Assembly (NCBI GenBank): GCA_934402375.1
Contig: CAKRUB010000001.1
Location: 62,001-126,000, forward strand
Length of the DNA stretch: 64,000 nucleotides
Source of the DNA: an uncultured Acetatifactor sp.
GTDB lineage: Bacteria > Bacillota > Clostridia > Lachnospirales > Lachnospiraceae
Direction: 5' to 3'
Part shown: piece by piece, positions 9,199 to 19,096 of the stretch
Position numbering within the stretch: position 1 is the first letter of the stretch
Layout of the letters: every line of letters begins with the position of its first letter
Notes under the pieces: generated by a model
Seen by the model: only the letters and a program-made list of their open reading frames with translations
What the model was told of the DNA's origin: nothing
The model's database searches: none
Position numbers and translations under genes: made by a program

Positions 9199-11376
9199 AT
9201 GAAGTGGACGGAAAAGGTTAAGAAATCATGGATTTTGTGGGGAATCCTCATTTCGCTTACGGCATCGGGCGTTATGAACTACGTGCTGACGCTCCAGCAG
9301 CACGAGGGTCAGCGTGTGGAAGAGGCGCTGGAGCAGACAGAAAATTTCACATGGCTCTACCAGAGTACCTTCCTCCTTTACAAGGATCTTTATAACCTTC
9401 AGAACAATTCCCAGCTCGACTACGAAAAACTCTATCTGCATCCAGAGAAGGAGTGGCCGGATGATGAGGAAGCGTCATATATTGAGGGTGAAATCCGGTT
9501 GGAATTCATGGAATATTTTCAAGAGCTTGAAGAACAGTTCAAAAATCTGAACAAGGTTTACGACTATGCCATCAGGGACGACAGTACCGGAAAAATTGTG
9601 ACAAATGTCTCTGATACCAGGGCGGAACAGCTTTTGAACGAAACGGCCTCCGGTGACGTTTTCCTGTTTTCTATTAAATTTGACGCTAACGGTAATGCTT
9701 CCATCGGTGCGCTGGCATCAGAGAATGGAGAATCGGCGAGAAAGACAGCCAACGCGGTATTGCGGGAGCAGTCTCTGGCAAACCTGCTCCGGGAATCAAT
9801 GCCTCATTTTAACCTATACGGAAACATCAGTTCCCCGAAGGATTGTACGGTAACTTATGCGCTGTCGAGTGAAAACTGGGCAGAAGCCAGTGAAACAATC
9901 TATGTGGTAAATGCAGACACTTCCGAAATGATGATTTTCAGGGTGCTTTTTTTAGGACTTCTGCTGGTTGCAGCAATAGGGATGCTTGTACCGTTCCGGA
10001 TGTGGGGGAACTCCCACACCTTATCCCCGTACCTTGAGGTCTTGGCCGGCGTGGCATTCTGCACCTATGCGGCACTGGCGCTGCCGTTCCATTTCCTGAC
10101 GGCTGCCATGAATCAGACAACGCTTGCCGGAATTTCGACGAGGCTGGCAATGAGCCTTGACGAGACATGGATTTTACTTATATATTCCGAGGTTTTCATT
10201 ATGGCGGGCTGCCTGTTTATGGGATGGTACATTGGCATCTGTGTCCGTGCGGTTTTCACGCATGGGCTCATGAATTCTGTGAAGGAGAAGAGCCTGATCT
10301 ATCGGTTCTTCCCGTTTATTAGGGAGAAGCTTCGGAGCGCGTGGGATGCACTGGAGCATATCGATGTGACAAACAATGCCCATAGGATGATTCTGAAGAT
10401 TGTCCTGATTAATGCGGGGATACTGTTTTTGATCAGCTGTCTCTGGTACCGTGGATTTGCGGTGACAATTGTTTATTCCATACTCCTGTATTTTGTCCTG
10501 AGAAAGTACATCAGTACCCTCCAGAAGAAATACCGCATCCTGCTTGCGGCGGAAAATGAGATGGCAGAGGGCAACCTGAATGTTGTCATCAAGGAGGACT
10601 TAGGCGTGTTCGAGCCCTTCCGCCCGGAACTGCTCAAGATACAGGCCGGCTTCCGCAAGGCAGTGGACGAGGAGGTTAAAAGCCAGAAGATGAAAGCGGA
10701 GCTTATCACAAATGTTTCGCATGACCTCAAAACGCCTCTCACGGCAATCATAACCTATGTGAATCTCTTAAAGGATGAGAATATCACGGAGGAACAGCGT
10801 AAGGAATATCTGGATGTGCTGGAGAAAAAGTCGATCCGCCTGAAGGTGCTGATTGAGGATCTGTTTGAAGTCAGCAAGGCAAACTCCCAGAACATTACCC
10901 TGAACCTGACGAACGTGGACATTATGAGTCTTGTGAAGCAGGTGGCATTCGAGATGTCTGACAAGCTGGATGCCGCGGGCGTTGACCTTAGAATGAATCT
11001 TACCGATGAAAAGCTGATTCTGTCCCTCGACAGCCAGAAGACCTACCGCATTTACGAGAACCTCTTCGGAAACATTGCGAAGTACGCCATGAAGGGAACG
11101 AGAGTTTATATTAATGGGTTCAGGGAGAATGACAAGGTCATACTGAACTTTAAGAATATCTCGGCACAGGAGATCACCGTTGACTCTGCCGATCTGGCAG
11201 AGCGCTTTGTGCGGGGCGATGCATCGAGAAACACGGAGGGCTCGGGGCTTGGACTCGCCATCGCCAAGAGCTTCACGGAGCTTCAGGGCGGTGAACTCGC
11301 CATCGACGTGGACGGCGACCTGTTTAAGGTGACAACGACGTGGAAGCTGGGCGGAGAGGAGAAAATAAATCAATAA
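9199..11376 (+). CDS. Membrane sensor histidine kinase
   Basis: A 725-aa kinase, unusually large in its sensor half. It has a TM helix near residues 11-30, a long extracytoplasmic domain to about 240, then a block of about five further membrane helices (to about 435) with short loops. A HAMP-like coiled segment (EMAEGNLNVVIKEDLG) leads into the HisKA domain with the phospho-acceptor H508 (NVSHDLKTP). The HATPase domain shows the N box (ENLFGNIAKYA) and G boxes (GSGLGLAIAKSF). It is the partner of the upstream response regulator. The sensor region does not match a family I know; the polytopic block is reminiscent of kinases that sense lipids or interact with membrane partners. Confidence 0.9.
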   Translation: MKWTEKVKKSWILWGILISLTASGVMNYVLTLQQHEGQRVEEALEQTENFTWLYQSTFLLYKDLYNLQNNSQLDYEKLYLHPEKEWPDDEEASYIEGEIRLEFMEYFQELEEQFKNLNKVYDYAIRDDSTGKIVTNVSDTRAEQLLNETASGDVFLFSIKFDANGNASIGALASENGESARKTANAVLREQSLANLLRESMPHFNLYGNISSPKDCTVTYALSSENWAEASETIYVVNADTSEMMIFRVLFLGLLLVAAIGMLVPFRMWGNSHTLSPYLEVLAGVAFCTYAALALPFHFLTAAMNQTTLAGISTRLAMSLDETWILLIYSEVFIMAGCLFMGWYIGICVRAVFTHGLMNSVKEKSLIYRFFPFIREKLRSAWDALEHIDVTNNAHRMILKIVLINAGILFLISCLWYRGFAVTIVYSILLYFVLRKYISTLQKKYRILLAAENEMAEGNLNVVIKEDLGVFEPFRPELLKIQAGFRKAVDEEVKSQKMKAELITNVSHDLKTPLTAIITYVNLLKDENITEEQRKEYLDVLEKKSIRLKVLIEDLFEVSKANSQNITLNLTNVDIMSLVKQVAFEMSDKLDAAGVDLRMNLTDEKLILSLDSQKTYRIYENLFGNIAKYAMKGTRVYINGFRENDKVILNFKNISAQEITVDSADLAERFVRGDASRNTEGSGLGLAIAKSFTELQGGELAIDVDGDLFKVTTTWKLGGEEKINQ

Positions 11377-11383
11377 CTAGTAT

Positions 11384-11412
11384 TTGAAGTATATTCTCAA
11401 CTGTGCTATCAT
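11384..11412 (+). promoter_or_regulatory. Promoter of leuCD
   Basis: TTGAAG (11384-11389) and TATCAT (11407-11412) with a 17-base spacer lie just after the kinase stop. The predicted leader is about 30 bases, with no visible T-box or leader peptide rich in leucine codons. Confidence 0.65.
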
Positions 11413-11450
11413 GTTCAATAGAAAAACCAAAGAAAGGCATGGTAGAGCGT

Positions 11451-12722
11451 ATGGGAATGACAATGACACAGAAGATCCTTGCGGCTGCGGCGGGACTGGA
11501 TAAGGTCGAGGCTGGGCAGCTGATCGAAGCGAAGCTGGATCTTGTGCTGGGCAACGACATCACAAGCCCTGTTGCAATTAAGGAAATGGAGAAATTCAAG
11601 GTCAAGGGTGTCTTTGACAAGGATAAAATCGCTCTTGTTCCGGATCACTTTGTACCGAATAAGGACATCAAGTCGGCGGAGCACTGCAAGTGTGTGAGAG
11701 AGTTCGCCAGAAGAAACGAGATCACCAACTATTTTGAAGTGGGAGAGATGGGCATTGAACACGCGCTGCTTCCCGAGAAAGGGCTGACGGTTGCCGGGGA
11801 TGTCATTATCGGAGCGGATTCGCATACCTGTACTTACGGCGCGCTTGGCGCATTTTCGACCGGTGTGGGAAGCACGGACATGGCTGCCGGTATGGCGACT
11901 GGAAAGGCTTGGTTCAAGGTTCCGGCTGCAATTCGTTTCAATCTGACCGGAAAGCCCGCAAAGTATGTCAGCGGAAAGGATGTTATCCTGCACATTATCG
12001 GAATGATCGGTGTGGACGGCGCATTATATAAGTCGATGGAATTTGTCGGAGACGGCATTGCGAATCTGTCGATGGACGACCGCTTTACCATTGCGAATAT
12101 GGCGATCGAGGCGGGCGGAAAGAATGGCATCTTCCCTGTGGATGATGTTGCAAAGCAGTATATGAAGGAGCATTCCGACAGGGCATATAAAGTTTATGAG
12201 GCGGACGCAGACGCTGTCTACGACGAGGAATACACGATTGACCTCAGCACACTGCGCCCGACGGTTGCATTCCCTCATCTGCCGGAGAATACGCATACGA
12301 TTGATGAAATCAAGACAATGGACGAGATTAAGATTGATCAGGTTGTAATCGGCTCCTGTACCAACGGAAGACTGGATGATCTCAGGACGGCGGCTGCCAT
12401 CTTAGAGGGAAGACATGTCGCAAAGGGCATGAGATGTATTGTGATCCCCGCAACGCAGGCAATTTATATGCAGGCGATGGAGGAGGGACTGTTGAAGACC
12501 TTCATTCAGGCGGGAGCGGTTGTCAGCACCCCTACCTGCGGTCCCTGTCTCGGAGGCTATATGGGTATCCTTGCGGAGGGAGAGCGCTGCGTCTCCACTA
12601 CAAACCGCAACTTTGTCGGACGTATGGGACATATTTCCTCGGAGATTTATCTTGCGAGCCCTGCGGTAGCGGCGGCAAGCGCTGTCACAGGCATCATTTC
12701 CTCCCCTGAGGAGTTCGGTTAA
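11451..12722 (+). CDS. leuC: 3-isopropylmalate dehydratase, large subunit
   Basis: Aconitase-family [4Fe-4S] enzyme that isomerises 2-isopropylmalate to 3-isopropylmalate in leucine synthesis. The 423 aa belong to the short bacterial/archaeal HacA-like type. Cluster cysteines are visible in GSCTNGR and in TCGPCLGG; the substrate region [12 protein letters not shown] is intact. The start is ambiguous among four in-frame ATGs; 11451 ([10 protein letters not shown]) is chosen because AGAAAGG (11431-11437) is the distal part of the Shine-Dalgarno consensus and needs a long spacing. leuD follows after 33 bases. leuA and leuB are not in the window. Confidence 0.94.
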   Translation: MGMTMTQKILAAAAGLDKVEAGQLIEAKLDLVLGNDITSPVAIKEMEKFKVKGVFDKDKIALVPDHFVPNKDIKSAEHCKCVREFARRNEITNYFEVGEMGIEHALLPEKGLTVAGDVIIGADSHTCTYGALGAFSTGVGSTDMAAGMATGKAWFKVPAAIRFNLTGKPAKYVSGKDVILHIIGMIGVDGALYKSMEFVGDGIANLSMDDRFTIANMAIEAGGKNGIFPVDDVAKQYMKEHSDRAYKVYEADADAVYDEEYTIDLSTLRPTVAFPHLPENTHTIDEIKTMDEIKIDQVVIGSCTNGRLDDLRTAAAILEGRHVAKGMRCIVIPATQAIYMQAMEEGLLKTFIQAGAVVSTPTCGPCLGGYMGILAEGERCVSTTNRNFVGRMGHISSEIYLASPAVAAASAVTGIISSPEEFG

Positions 12723-12755
12723 GGTTTGCAGATTACAGAAAGGTTTGGGTATATT

Positions 12756-13247
12756 ATGATGAACAATGCAAGAGGAACGGTCTTCAAATACGGCGATAAC
12801 GTAGATACGGATGTCATTATTCCCGCGAGGTATCTGAATTCCTCCGATCCGGCAGAGCTGGCGGCTCATTGTATGGAGGATATCGACAAGGAGTTTATCG
12901 GAAAGGTGAAGAAGGGTGATATTATTGTGGCTGAAAAGAATTTCGGCTGCGGTTCTTCCCGCGAGCATGCGCCGATTGCCATCAAGGCTGCCGGGGTGAG
13001 CTGTGTCATTGCGGAGACCTTTGCGAGAATCTTTTACAGGAACGCGATCAACATCGGACTTCCGATCATTGAGTGTCCCGAGGCAAGTCGGGGGATTGAG
13101 GCGGGAGATGAGGTTGAGGTTAATTTTGATACCGGCATTATCACCGACATCACGAAGGGAACCTCCTTCAAGGGACAGGCATTCCCGGAATTCATGCAGA
13201 AAATCATTGCATCAGAAGGGTTGATAAACTACATCAACAGTAAGTGA
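12756..13247 (+). CDS. leuD: 3-isopropylmalate dehydratase, small subunit
   Basis: The swivelling domain partner of LeuC; 163 aa, the usual length of the short type. Family motifs are [12 protein letters not shown] near the N-terminus, [12 protein letters not shown] around residues 60-71, and the [12 protein letters not shown] segment. The ATG pair at 12756/12759 is preferred over the upstream TTG at 12726, with AGAAAGG about 12 bases before it. The stop is one base from the MATE transporter start. Confidence 0.94.
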   Translation: MMNNARGTVFKYGDNVDTDVIIPARYLNSSDPAELAAHCMEDIDKEFIGKVKKGDIIVAEKNFGCGSSREHAPIAIKAAGVSCVIAETFARIFYRNAINIGLPIIECPEASRGIEAGDEVEVNFDTGIITDITKGTSFKGQAFPEFMQKIIASEGLINYINSK

Positions 13248-13248
13248 A

Positions 13249-14610
13249 ATGGAAAAGAAGAAAACAAAAAAATACGAAATTGATATGTGCAACGGACCGC
13301 TTCTGGGGAAAATATTGATTTTTTATTTTCCCCTGATGCTGTCCGGCATTTTACAGCTTTTATTTAACGCGGCGGATATCGCCGTCGCAGGACATTTCGC
13401 CGGAAACGAGGCGCTGGCGGCGGTCGGCTCCACCAGTTCCCTGACGAATCTGCTGGTAAACCTTTTTATCGGCCTGTCCGTCGGTGCAAATGTTCTGGTC
13501 GCCCGGTTTTACGGCGCTGGGCAGACAGAAGAATTAAAGACTATGATCCAGACGGCAATCGCAACCTCAGTCATCGGCGGGATTATTCTTGTTTTTGCAG
13601 GCTTCTTTATTTCGAAGCCTGCTCTTGTCTTGATGGGGACACCGGATGATGTCATCAATCATTCCGTGCTCTATATGAGAATTTACTTTGCGGGAATGCC
13701 TTTTATGATGGCTTACAACTTCGGCGCCGCAGTGCTCCGCGCGGTCGGGGACACGAAACGGCCGCTCTATTACCTGTTGATTGCGGGCATTGTGAACGTA
13801 GGATTGAACCTTTTCTTTGTAATCGTCTTCTCGATGGGTGTTGCGGGAGTGGCAACAGCTACCGTGATCTCACAGGCGATTTCCGCGTTTCTCGTCCTGC
13901 GTTGCCTTGTGAACTCAGACAGTGTATATAAGCTGGAACTGAAAGGAATCTGCATTAAGAAGGATAAGCTGCTTAAGATGATCCAGATCGGACTGCCTGC
14001 GGGTCTGCAGGGAGCCCTGTTCTCTATCTCCAACGTACTGATCCAGTCGTCTGTCAACAGCTTCGGCTCGATTGCAATGGCGGGAAATACCGCCGGAAGC
14101 AACATGGAGGGCTTCGTCTATACCGCCATGAATTCCTTTTATCAGGCGGCGATCAGCTTCTGCGGCCAGAATTACGGCGCAAAGAAATACAGGAGAGTAG
14201 GGAAATCGCTGCTGTTATGTGAGATTCTTGTCGTAATCGTGGGGCTTGCCATGGGAAACGGAGCCTATTTTCTTGCCGGGACATTGCTTAAGCTGTACAC
14301 GGATGATCCCGTGGTTATCAGCTACGGCATATTGAGGATGGCATATATCTGCATTCCCTATTTCCTCTGCGGCATGATGGACGTCATGGTTGGTGGTCTG
14401 AGAGGACTCGGCTATTCGATCATGCCGATGCTGGTATCGCTGACGGGTGCGTGTCTGTTCCGGATCGTATGGATTTATACCATATTTCGGGAATACAGGA
14501 CATTGGAATGCCTTTATATTTCTTATCCGATCAGCTGGGGGCTGACCTTTGCCGTACATCTGATCTGCTTTGCGGTTGTCTATCGGAAGCTGCTAAAAAA
14601 AGAAGCTTGA
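13249..14610 (+). CDS. MATE-family multidrug/metabolite efflux transporter
   Basis: A 453-aa membrane protein with about twelve helices in two homologous halves, each opening with the family signature region (N-half: MLSGILQLLFNAADIAVAG, then FIGLSVGANVLVARFYGAG; C-half: IQIGLPAGLQGALFSISN). MATE proteins export cationic drugs or metabolites in exchange for Na+ or H+. The start is one base after the leuD stop, and no clear ribosome binding site is visible, which suggests coupled translation. Whether it exports a leucine-pathway product or is merely carried along is unknown. Confidence 0.9.
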   Translation: MEKKKTKKYEIDMCNGPLLGKILIFYFPLMLSGILQLLFNAADIAVAGHFAGNEALAAVGSTSSLTNLLVNLFIGLSVGANVLVARFYGAGQTEELKTMIQTAIATSVIGGIILVFAGFFISKPALVLMGTPDDVINHSVLYMRIYFAGMPFMMAYNFGAAVLRAVGDTKRPLYYLLIAGIVNVGLNLFFVIVFSMGVAGVATATVISQAISAFLVLRCLVNSDSVYKLELKGICIKKDKLLKMIQIGLPAGLQGALFSISNVLIQSSVNSFGSIAMAGNTAGSNMEGFVYTAMNSFYQAAISFCGQNYGAKKYRRVGKSLLLCEILVVIVGLAMGNGAYFLAGTLLKLYTDDPVVISYGILRMAYICIPYFLCGMMDVMVGGLRGLGYSIMPMLVSLTGACLFRIVWIYTIFREYRTLECLYISYPISWGLTFAVHLICFAVVYRKLLKKEA

Positions 14611-14635
14611 AACATATGTTCGGGTGTGGTACACT
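14607..14635 (+). promoter_or_regulatory. Promoter of ruvAB
   Basis: TTGAAA (14607-14612) and TACACT (14630-14635) with a 17-base spacer begin at the very end of the MATE gene. The spacer contains a LexA-type palindrome. Confidence 0.7.
14610..14621. promoter_or_regulatory. LexA (SOS) operator in the ruvA promoter
   Basis: AAACATATGTTC matches the Gram-positive LexA/DinR box core GAACATATGTTC at 11 of 12 positions. It lies across the -35 element and spacer, where a bound repressor would block RNA polymerase. ruvAB is a known SOS target in several Firmicutes, so both the match and the place fit. Confidence 0.72.
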
Positions 14636-14666
14636 GAGAATATGAATTCGGAAATGGAGTGTACCT

Positions 14667-15275
14667 ATGATAGCGTATGTGAAGGGTATTATAGAAGATA
14701 TTACGGAAGATAATGCTGTGATTGATGTCAACGGGATCGGTTACAACGTTAAAATCTCAGCGGATACGGCATCCAGACTGCCGGGTATCGGGGAAGCGGC
14801 GAAGCTTTATACCTATACCTGTGTGCGAGAGGATGCCTTTCAGCTTTTCGGCTTTCTTACCAGAAGTGATCTGGAAATCTTCAAAAAGCTGATTACGGTA
14901 AACGGAATCGGACCGAAGGGCGGTCTGGCGATCCTCTCCGTGATGGATGCCGATGATCTGCGATTTGCCATTATGTCCGGCGATGCCAAGGCGATTTCCA
15001 AGGCGCCCGGAATCGGAGCAAAGACTGCCCAGAGGGTCATTCTTGATCTGAAGGACAAGATTTCCATTGATGATGAGATGATCAGCAGGGAGATTGCGCA
15101 GGGCAGTGCGGCTTCTCTTCGCGCCGATACGCCGCAGAAGCAGGAAGCGATTGCTGCGCTTGTCTCTCTCGGCTACGGTCAGGCGGAGAGTACCAGGGCG
15201 GTCAATGCCATCGAAGACATCGAGACACTGGATTCCGGCGCAGTTTTAAAGGCTGCGCTGAAGAAATTATTCTGA
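14667..15275 (+). CDS. ruvA: Holliday junction branch migration protein RuvA
   Basis: Tetramer that binds Holliday junctions and loads RuvB. The 202 aa show the N-terminal OB fold (1-60), two helix-hairpin-helix motifs (VNGIGPKGGLAIL and APGIGAKTAQRVIL) and a C-terminal domain III (EAIAALVSLGYGQAES) that contacts RuvB. It forms an operon with ruvB 21 bases downstream. No ruvC is present; RecU, encoded near 44 kb, is the Gram-positive resolvase. Confidence 0.96.
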   Translation: MIAYVKGIIEDITEDNAVIDVNGIGYNVKISADTASRLPGIGEAAKLYTYTCVREDAFQLFGFLTRSDLEIFKKLITVNGIGPKGGLAILSVMDADDLRFAIMSGDAKAISKAPGIGAKTAQRVILDLKDKISIDDEMISREIAQGSAASLRADTPQKQEAIAALVSLGYGQAESTRAVNAIEDIETLDSGAVLKAALKKLF

Positions 15276-15296
15276 TTACGATAAGGAAATTCCATT

Positions 15297-16295
15297 ATGC
15301 CAAAGCGGATGATCGAGACCAATATAACAGAAGAAGACAGCAAAATTGAGGGCACCCTCCGTCCACAGACACTGGATGATTACATCGGACAGTCTAAAAT
15401 CAAGGAGAATCTCAAGGTATATATTCAGGCGGCGAAGCAGCGCGGCGATGCGCTGGATCATGTACTTTTCTATGGCCCTCCGGGACTCGGAAAGACGACG
15501 CTTGCGGGAATTATTGCAAACGAGATGGGCGTCCACCTAAAGGTGACGAGCGGACCGGCGATAGAAAAGCCAGGTGAGATGGCTGCAATCCTGAATAATC
15601 TGGAGGAGGGCGACCTTTTGTTCGTGGATGAGATCCACCGCCTGAACCGTCAGGTGGAGGAGGTGCTTTATCCCGCCATGGAGGATTACTGCATCGATAT
15701 TATGATCGGAAAGGGTTCGACTGCCCGTTCTGTCAGGCTTGAGCTTCCGAAGTTTACCTTAGTCGGTGCGACGACAAGGGCGGGGCTTCTGACAGCGCCG
15801 CTCAGAGACCGCTTTGGCATGATCCATCATCTGGAATTCTATACGATAGAGGAGCTGCAGGTCATCATCATTCATTCCGCGAAGATACTGAATGTGGAGA
15901 TCGAGCCGGCGGGCGCTCTGGAGATGGCACGCAGGAGCCGCGGTACGCCGAGACTGGCAAACCGTATTCTGAAGCGCGTCAGGGATTTCGCGCAGGTGAA
16001 ATACGACGGCGTGATCACCGAGGAGGTTGCAAGGACAGCGCTTGACCTGATGGACGTCGATAAGCTTGGACTGGATCACATCGATCGCAACATGCTATTG
16101 ACGATGATAAATAAATTTGATGGAGGCCCTGTCGGCCTGGATACGCTGGCGGCGGCGATCGGCGAGGACGCTGGCACGATTGAGGATGTCTATGAGCCGT
16201 ATCTGATCAAAAACGGCTTTATCAACAGAACGCCGAGGGGCAGAGTAGTGACGGAGTTGGCATATCACCATCTTGGGGTAACAGTTCAGCCATAG
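15297..16295 (+). CDS. ruvB: Holliday junction branch migration ATPase RuvB
   Basis: AAA+ motor of the RuvAB complex, 332 aa. Walker [10 protein letters not shown] at 60-68, Walker [11 protein letters not shown], sensor 1 VGATTRAG, arginine-finger region LRDRFG, and a C-terminal winged helix ([25 protein letters not shown]). It is co-transcribed with ruvA from the SOS-type promoter. Confidence 0.97.
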   Translation: MPKRMIETNITEEDSKIEGTLRPQTLDDYIGQSKIKENLKVYIQAAKQRGDALDHVLFYGPPGLGKTTLAGIIANEMGVHLKVTSGPAIEKPGEMAAILNNLEEGDLLFVDEIHRLNRQVEEVLYPAMEDYCIDIMIGKGSTARSVRLELPKFTLVGATTRAGLLTAPLRDRFGMIHHLEFYTIEELQVIIIHSAKILNVEIEPAGALEMARRSRGTPRLANRILKRVRDFAQVKYDGVITEEVARTALDLMDVDKLGLDHIDRNMLLTMINKFDGGPVGLDTLAAAIGEDAGTIEDVYEPYLIKNGFINRTPRGRVVTELAYHHLGVTVQP

Positions 16296-16331
16296 GATGC
16301 CCGGATCATGAAATATCTTCACTATTTTTAC

Positions 16332-16360
16332 TTGCCTGTAACGGCAGATTGATATATAAT
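16332..16360 (+). promoter_or_regulatory. Promoter of zapA
   Basis: TTGCCT (16332-16337) and a perfect TATAAT (16355-16360) with a 17-base spacer lie between ruvB and zapA. The predicted leader is about 35 bases. Confidence 0.7.
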
Positions 16361-16401
16361 TATCCCTATGAGTGTATGTATATACAAAAGGGGTGTGTCG
16401 A

Positions 16402-16803
16402 ATGTCAGCCAAAACAGATACGGAAGTAATCATCGGCGGCAAGGTTTTTACGCTGAGCGGCTATGAAAGCGAGGAATACCTGCAAAAGGTAGCCTCCTAT
16501 ATCAACAATAAGATTAACGAATACAATAAGGTTGACAGCTTTCGGAGACAGCCGATGGATACGCAGGGGGTTCTGCTTCAGCTGAACATTGCGGATGATT
16601 ATTTCAAGGCAAAGAAGCAGATTTCCATTCTGGAGGAAGAGCTTCAGACAAAGGAAAAGGAGCTGTATGATCTGAAGCATGAACTGATTACCGCGCAGAT
16701 CAAGCTCGAAGAGTCTGAGAAGCAGGTCAAGACACTTCAGCAGGAGGCGAATGAAAACGCCAAGAAAATGATTAAGCTGGAGACGGAACTTAAGAAAAAA
16801 TAA
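16402..16803 (+). CDS. zapA: Cell division protein ZapA
   Basis: Promotes FtsZ bundling at the division ring. The 133 aa have the ZapA N-terminal head (EVIIGGKVFTLSGYESEEYLQ, then VASYINNKINEY) followed by a long coiled coil (about 65-133, rich in Glu/Lys/Leu heptads) that is longer than in the minimal proteins. ATG 16402 follows AAAGGGG; the earlier in-frame ATG at 16372 lies only 11 bases after the -10 element and is unlikely to be used. A terminator follows. Confidence 0.85.
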   Translation: MSAKTDTEVIIGGKVFTLSGYESEEYLQKVASYINNKINEYNKVDSFRRQPMDTQGVLLQLNIADDYFKAKKQISILEEELQTKEKELYDLKHELITAQIKLEESEKQVKTLQQEANENAKKMIKLETELKKK

Positions 16804-16808
16804 TTCGG

Positions 16809-16840
16809 AGCTGTCCATAGCCGGACAGCTTCTCTTTTTA
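16809..16840 (+). terminator. Rho-independent terminator after zapA
   Basis: AGCTGTCC (16809-16816) pairs with GGACAGCT (16823-16830) around a 6-base loop and is followed by TTCTCTTTTT. Confidence 0.85.
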
Positions 16841-16867
16841 GGCAGATATGTATAGATTGAGGTTTCT

Positions 16868-19081
16868 ATGGAAAAAAGAAAGTATGTAGAGCTGTTGACG
16901 CCTGCGGGAAGTCCGGCGGCTTTTTATGCGGCGGTCAATGCGGGCGCAGACGCCGTCTATCTGGGCGGAGCGAAATTCGGAGCGCGTGCCTATGCGGAGA
17001 ATTTTACAACGGAGGAGCTTGTCTCCTGTATCAGGTACGGGCGGATCGTCGGCTGTAAGGTATATCTTACGGTAAATACCCTGATGAAGGAGAACGAGCT
17101 AAACGAATTAAACGATTATCTCCGCCCCTTTTACGAGGCGGGACTGGACGGGGTGATCGTTCAGGATTTTGGCGCTTTCCGACAGATAAAGGAGAATTTT
17201 CCGGGACTGGAGCTTCATGCAAGTACCCAGATGACGCTGTGCAGCAGCTACGGCGCGGAATTATTAAAGACAATGGGAGCGAGCAGGATCGTGCCTGCCA
17301 GAGAGCTGAGTCTTGCCGAACTTGCAGAGATCAGGCAGACTGTTGACATTGAACTGGAAACCTTTATCCACGGAGCCATGTGTTACTGTTATTCCGGTCA
17401 GTGCCTGTTCAGCAGTATTCTCGGCGGCAGAAGCGGAAACAGGGGGCGCTGTGCCCAGCCCTGCCGTCTGCCCTATTCTGTAAAGCTGGATGGTCGCCGG
17501 AGCCGGGAGCAATATCCTTTAAGTCTGAAGGATATGTGTACCATAGAGCATTTACCGGAGTTCATTGAGGCAGGTATCGACTCCTTTAAGATCGAGGGAC
17601 GGATGAAGCGCCCCGAATATGCCGCCGGTGTTACCTCGATTTACCGGAAATATATAGACCGTTATTACCAGCTGCGTAAGAGCTATGGTACGGTGGAAGC
17701 AGCCGAACGTTTCCGCGTGGAAAAGCAGGATCGGAAAGTCTTAAGCTCCCTTTATATCCGAAGCGAGGTACAGGATGGCTATTACTTCAAACACAACGGA
17801 AGAGAGATGGTAACGTTGGACAGCCCTGCCTACAGCGCTACAGATGACGCCTTGCTGCAGAGGCTGCACGAGCAATTTATGGGGGATAAAAAGAGAGTGC
17901 CGGTTGTGTTAAAGGGATATTTCCATATTGGAAGTCCTGCCCGGCTTGAAATCAGCAGCGGAAGCTGTTCGGTCTTTGTCACCGGTCAGGCAGTAGATCA
18001 CGCCTTAAAGCAGCCCGTCACAGAGGAGAATGTCAGAAAACAGCTCAGCAAACTCGGTGACACTTATTTCTGCGCAGAGGAGATTTCGGTAGAATTGGAT
18101 CCCGACGCTTTCTATCCCTTAAAACAGATCAATGACCTCAGACGGCTTGCAGTCACCGCACTGGAGGAGAAAATGCTTGCCGGTGTCGAAAACAGGAAGC
18201 AGCCTCCGGCATCGATAACAGCAGGCACCTCCGAAATCTTTTTTTCAGAGAAAACGCAGACAGGCTTTGCTGTTTCCGTGACGACCCATGAGCAGCTGGC
18301 TGAGCTGGAGGACTGGCTGAACCGCAATCCGGTGGACACCGACATTGCGACGATCTATGTAAACGGAAACCTGATTGCTTATGACAGGGACGGAAATCTG
18401 GAAATCTGCGGACGTCTTTCCGGGCGGAGCCGGATATTTCTGACGCTGCCGTATGTGCTCCGCAATGCCGATCAGACATATCTTGACCGGCTGTATGCGC
18501 TCTGTGGAGAGCGGGAAAGCTGCTTTTCGGGTTATCTGCTTCGTTCCGCAGACGGGCTCGGCTATCTTTCGGGCAGGGAAAAGAACGGAGAATGGCACTT
18601 TGACGCCTCGCTATATACATGGAATACACAGGCGCTTTTACAGCTTGGCGGTCAGGCTGGGAGCTTCTGCCTTCCCTATGAATTAAATAAGGCGGAGCAG
18701 CAGCGCCTGACGGCGTACGGCGTTCCGTTTGAGAAAGTGGTATATGGCAGGATTCCCATGATGGTGACGGCAAACTGCGTCCTGCGGACTACGGATCAGT
18801 GCAGAAAGAACAGCGATACCGAGACCGTCCTCTGCGACCGGTATCACAAGGAATTTCCTGTGATAAGGGATTGTGCGCACTGCATGAACATCATCTACAA
18901 CAGCGTCCCCCTCGTCCTGCTGCGCGATTTGCCGCGCTGGAGGGACAGGGCGCGGCTGCGGCTGGATTTCACCGTGGAATCTCCTGAGGAGATGCGCAAG
19001 GTGCTGGATGTGTTTCTGCTCGGAACCCAGATGGAGCTGGGAGAATATACGACCGGACACGAAAAGCGGGGCGTGGAATAA
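16868..19081 (+). CDS. U32 family peptidase-like protein (long form with DUF3656-type C-terminus)
   Basis: A 737-aa protein. The N-terminal third is a U32 TIM barrel (ELLTPAGSPAAFYAAVNAG, GGAKFGARAYA) with the family signature ETFIHGAMCYCYSGQCLFS and conserved cysteines (GRCAQPCRLPY) that may bind an Fe-S cluster. The long C-terminus resembles the DUF3656 region of E. coli YdcP/RlhA. Relatives are now linked to tRNA or 23S rRNA hydroxylation rather than peptidase activity; this role is inferred by family only. Four cysteines of the type CxxC (DCAHCMNI and surroundings) appear near the C-terminus. FtsW-like and PBP genes follow 15 bases later. Confidence 0.85.
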   Translation: MEKRKYVELLTPAGSPAAFYAAVNAGADAVYLGGAKFGARAYAENFTTEELVSCIRYGRIVGCKVYLTVNTLMKENELNELNDYLRPFYEAGLDGVIVQDFGAFRQIKENFPGLELHASTQMTLCSSYGAELLKTMGASRIVPARELSLAELAEIRQTVDIELETFIHGAMCYCYSGQCLFSSILGGRSGNRGRCAQPCRLPYSVKLDGRRSREQYPLSLKDMCTIEHLPEFIEAGIDSFKIEGRMKRPEYAAGVTSIYRKYIDRYYQLRKSYGTVEAAERFRVEKQDRKVLSSLYIRSEVQDGYYFKHNGREMVTLDSPAYSATDDALLQRLHEQFMGDKKRVPVVLKGYFHIGSPARLEISSGSCSVFVTGQAVDHALKQPVTEENVRKQLSKLGDTYFCAEEISVELDPDAFYPLKQINDLRRLAVTALEEKMLAGVENRKQPPASITAGTSEIFFSEKTQTGFAVSVTTHEQLAELEDWLNRNPVDTDIATIYVNGNLIAYDRDGNLEICGRLSGRSRIFLTLPYVLRNADQTYLDRLYALCGERESCFSGYLLRSADGLGYLSGREKNGEWHFDASLYTWNTQALLQLGGQAGSFCLPYELNKAEQQRLTAYGVPFEKVVYGRIPMMVTANCVLRTTDQCRKNSDTETVLCDRYHKEFPVIRDCAHCMNIIYNSVPLVLLRDLPRWRDRARLRLDFTVESPEEMRKVLDVFLLGTQMELGEYTTGHEKRGVE

Positions 19082-19096
19082 AAGAAAGGCAGTAAA

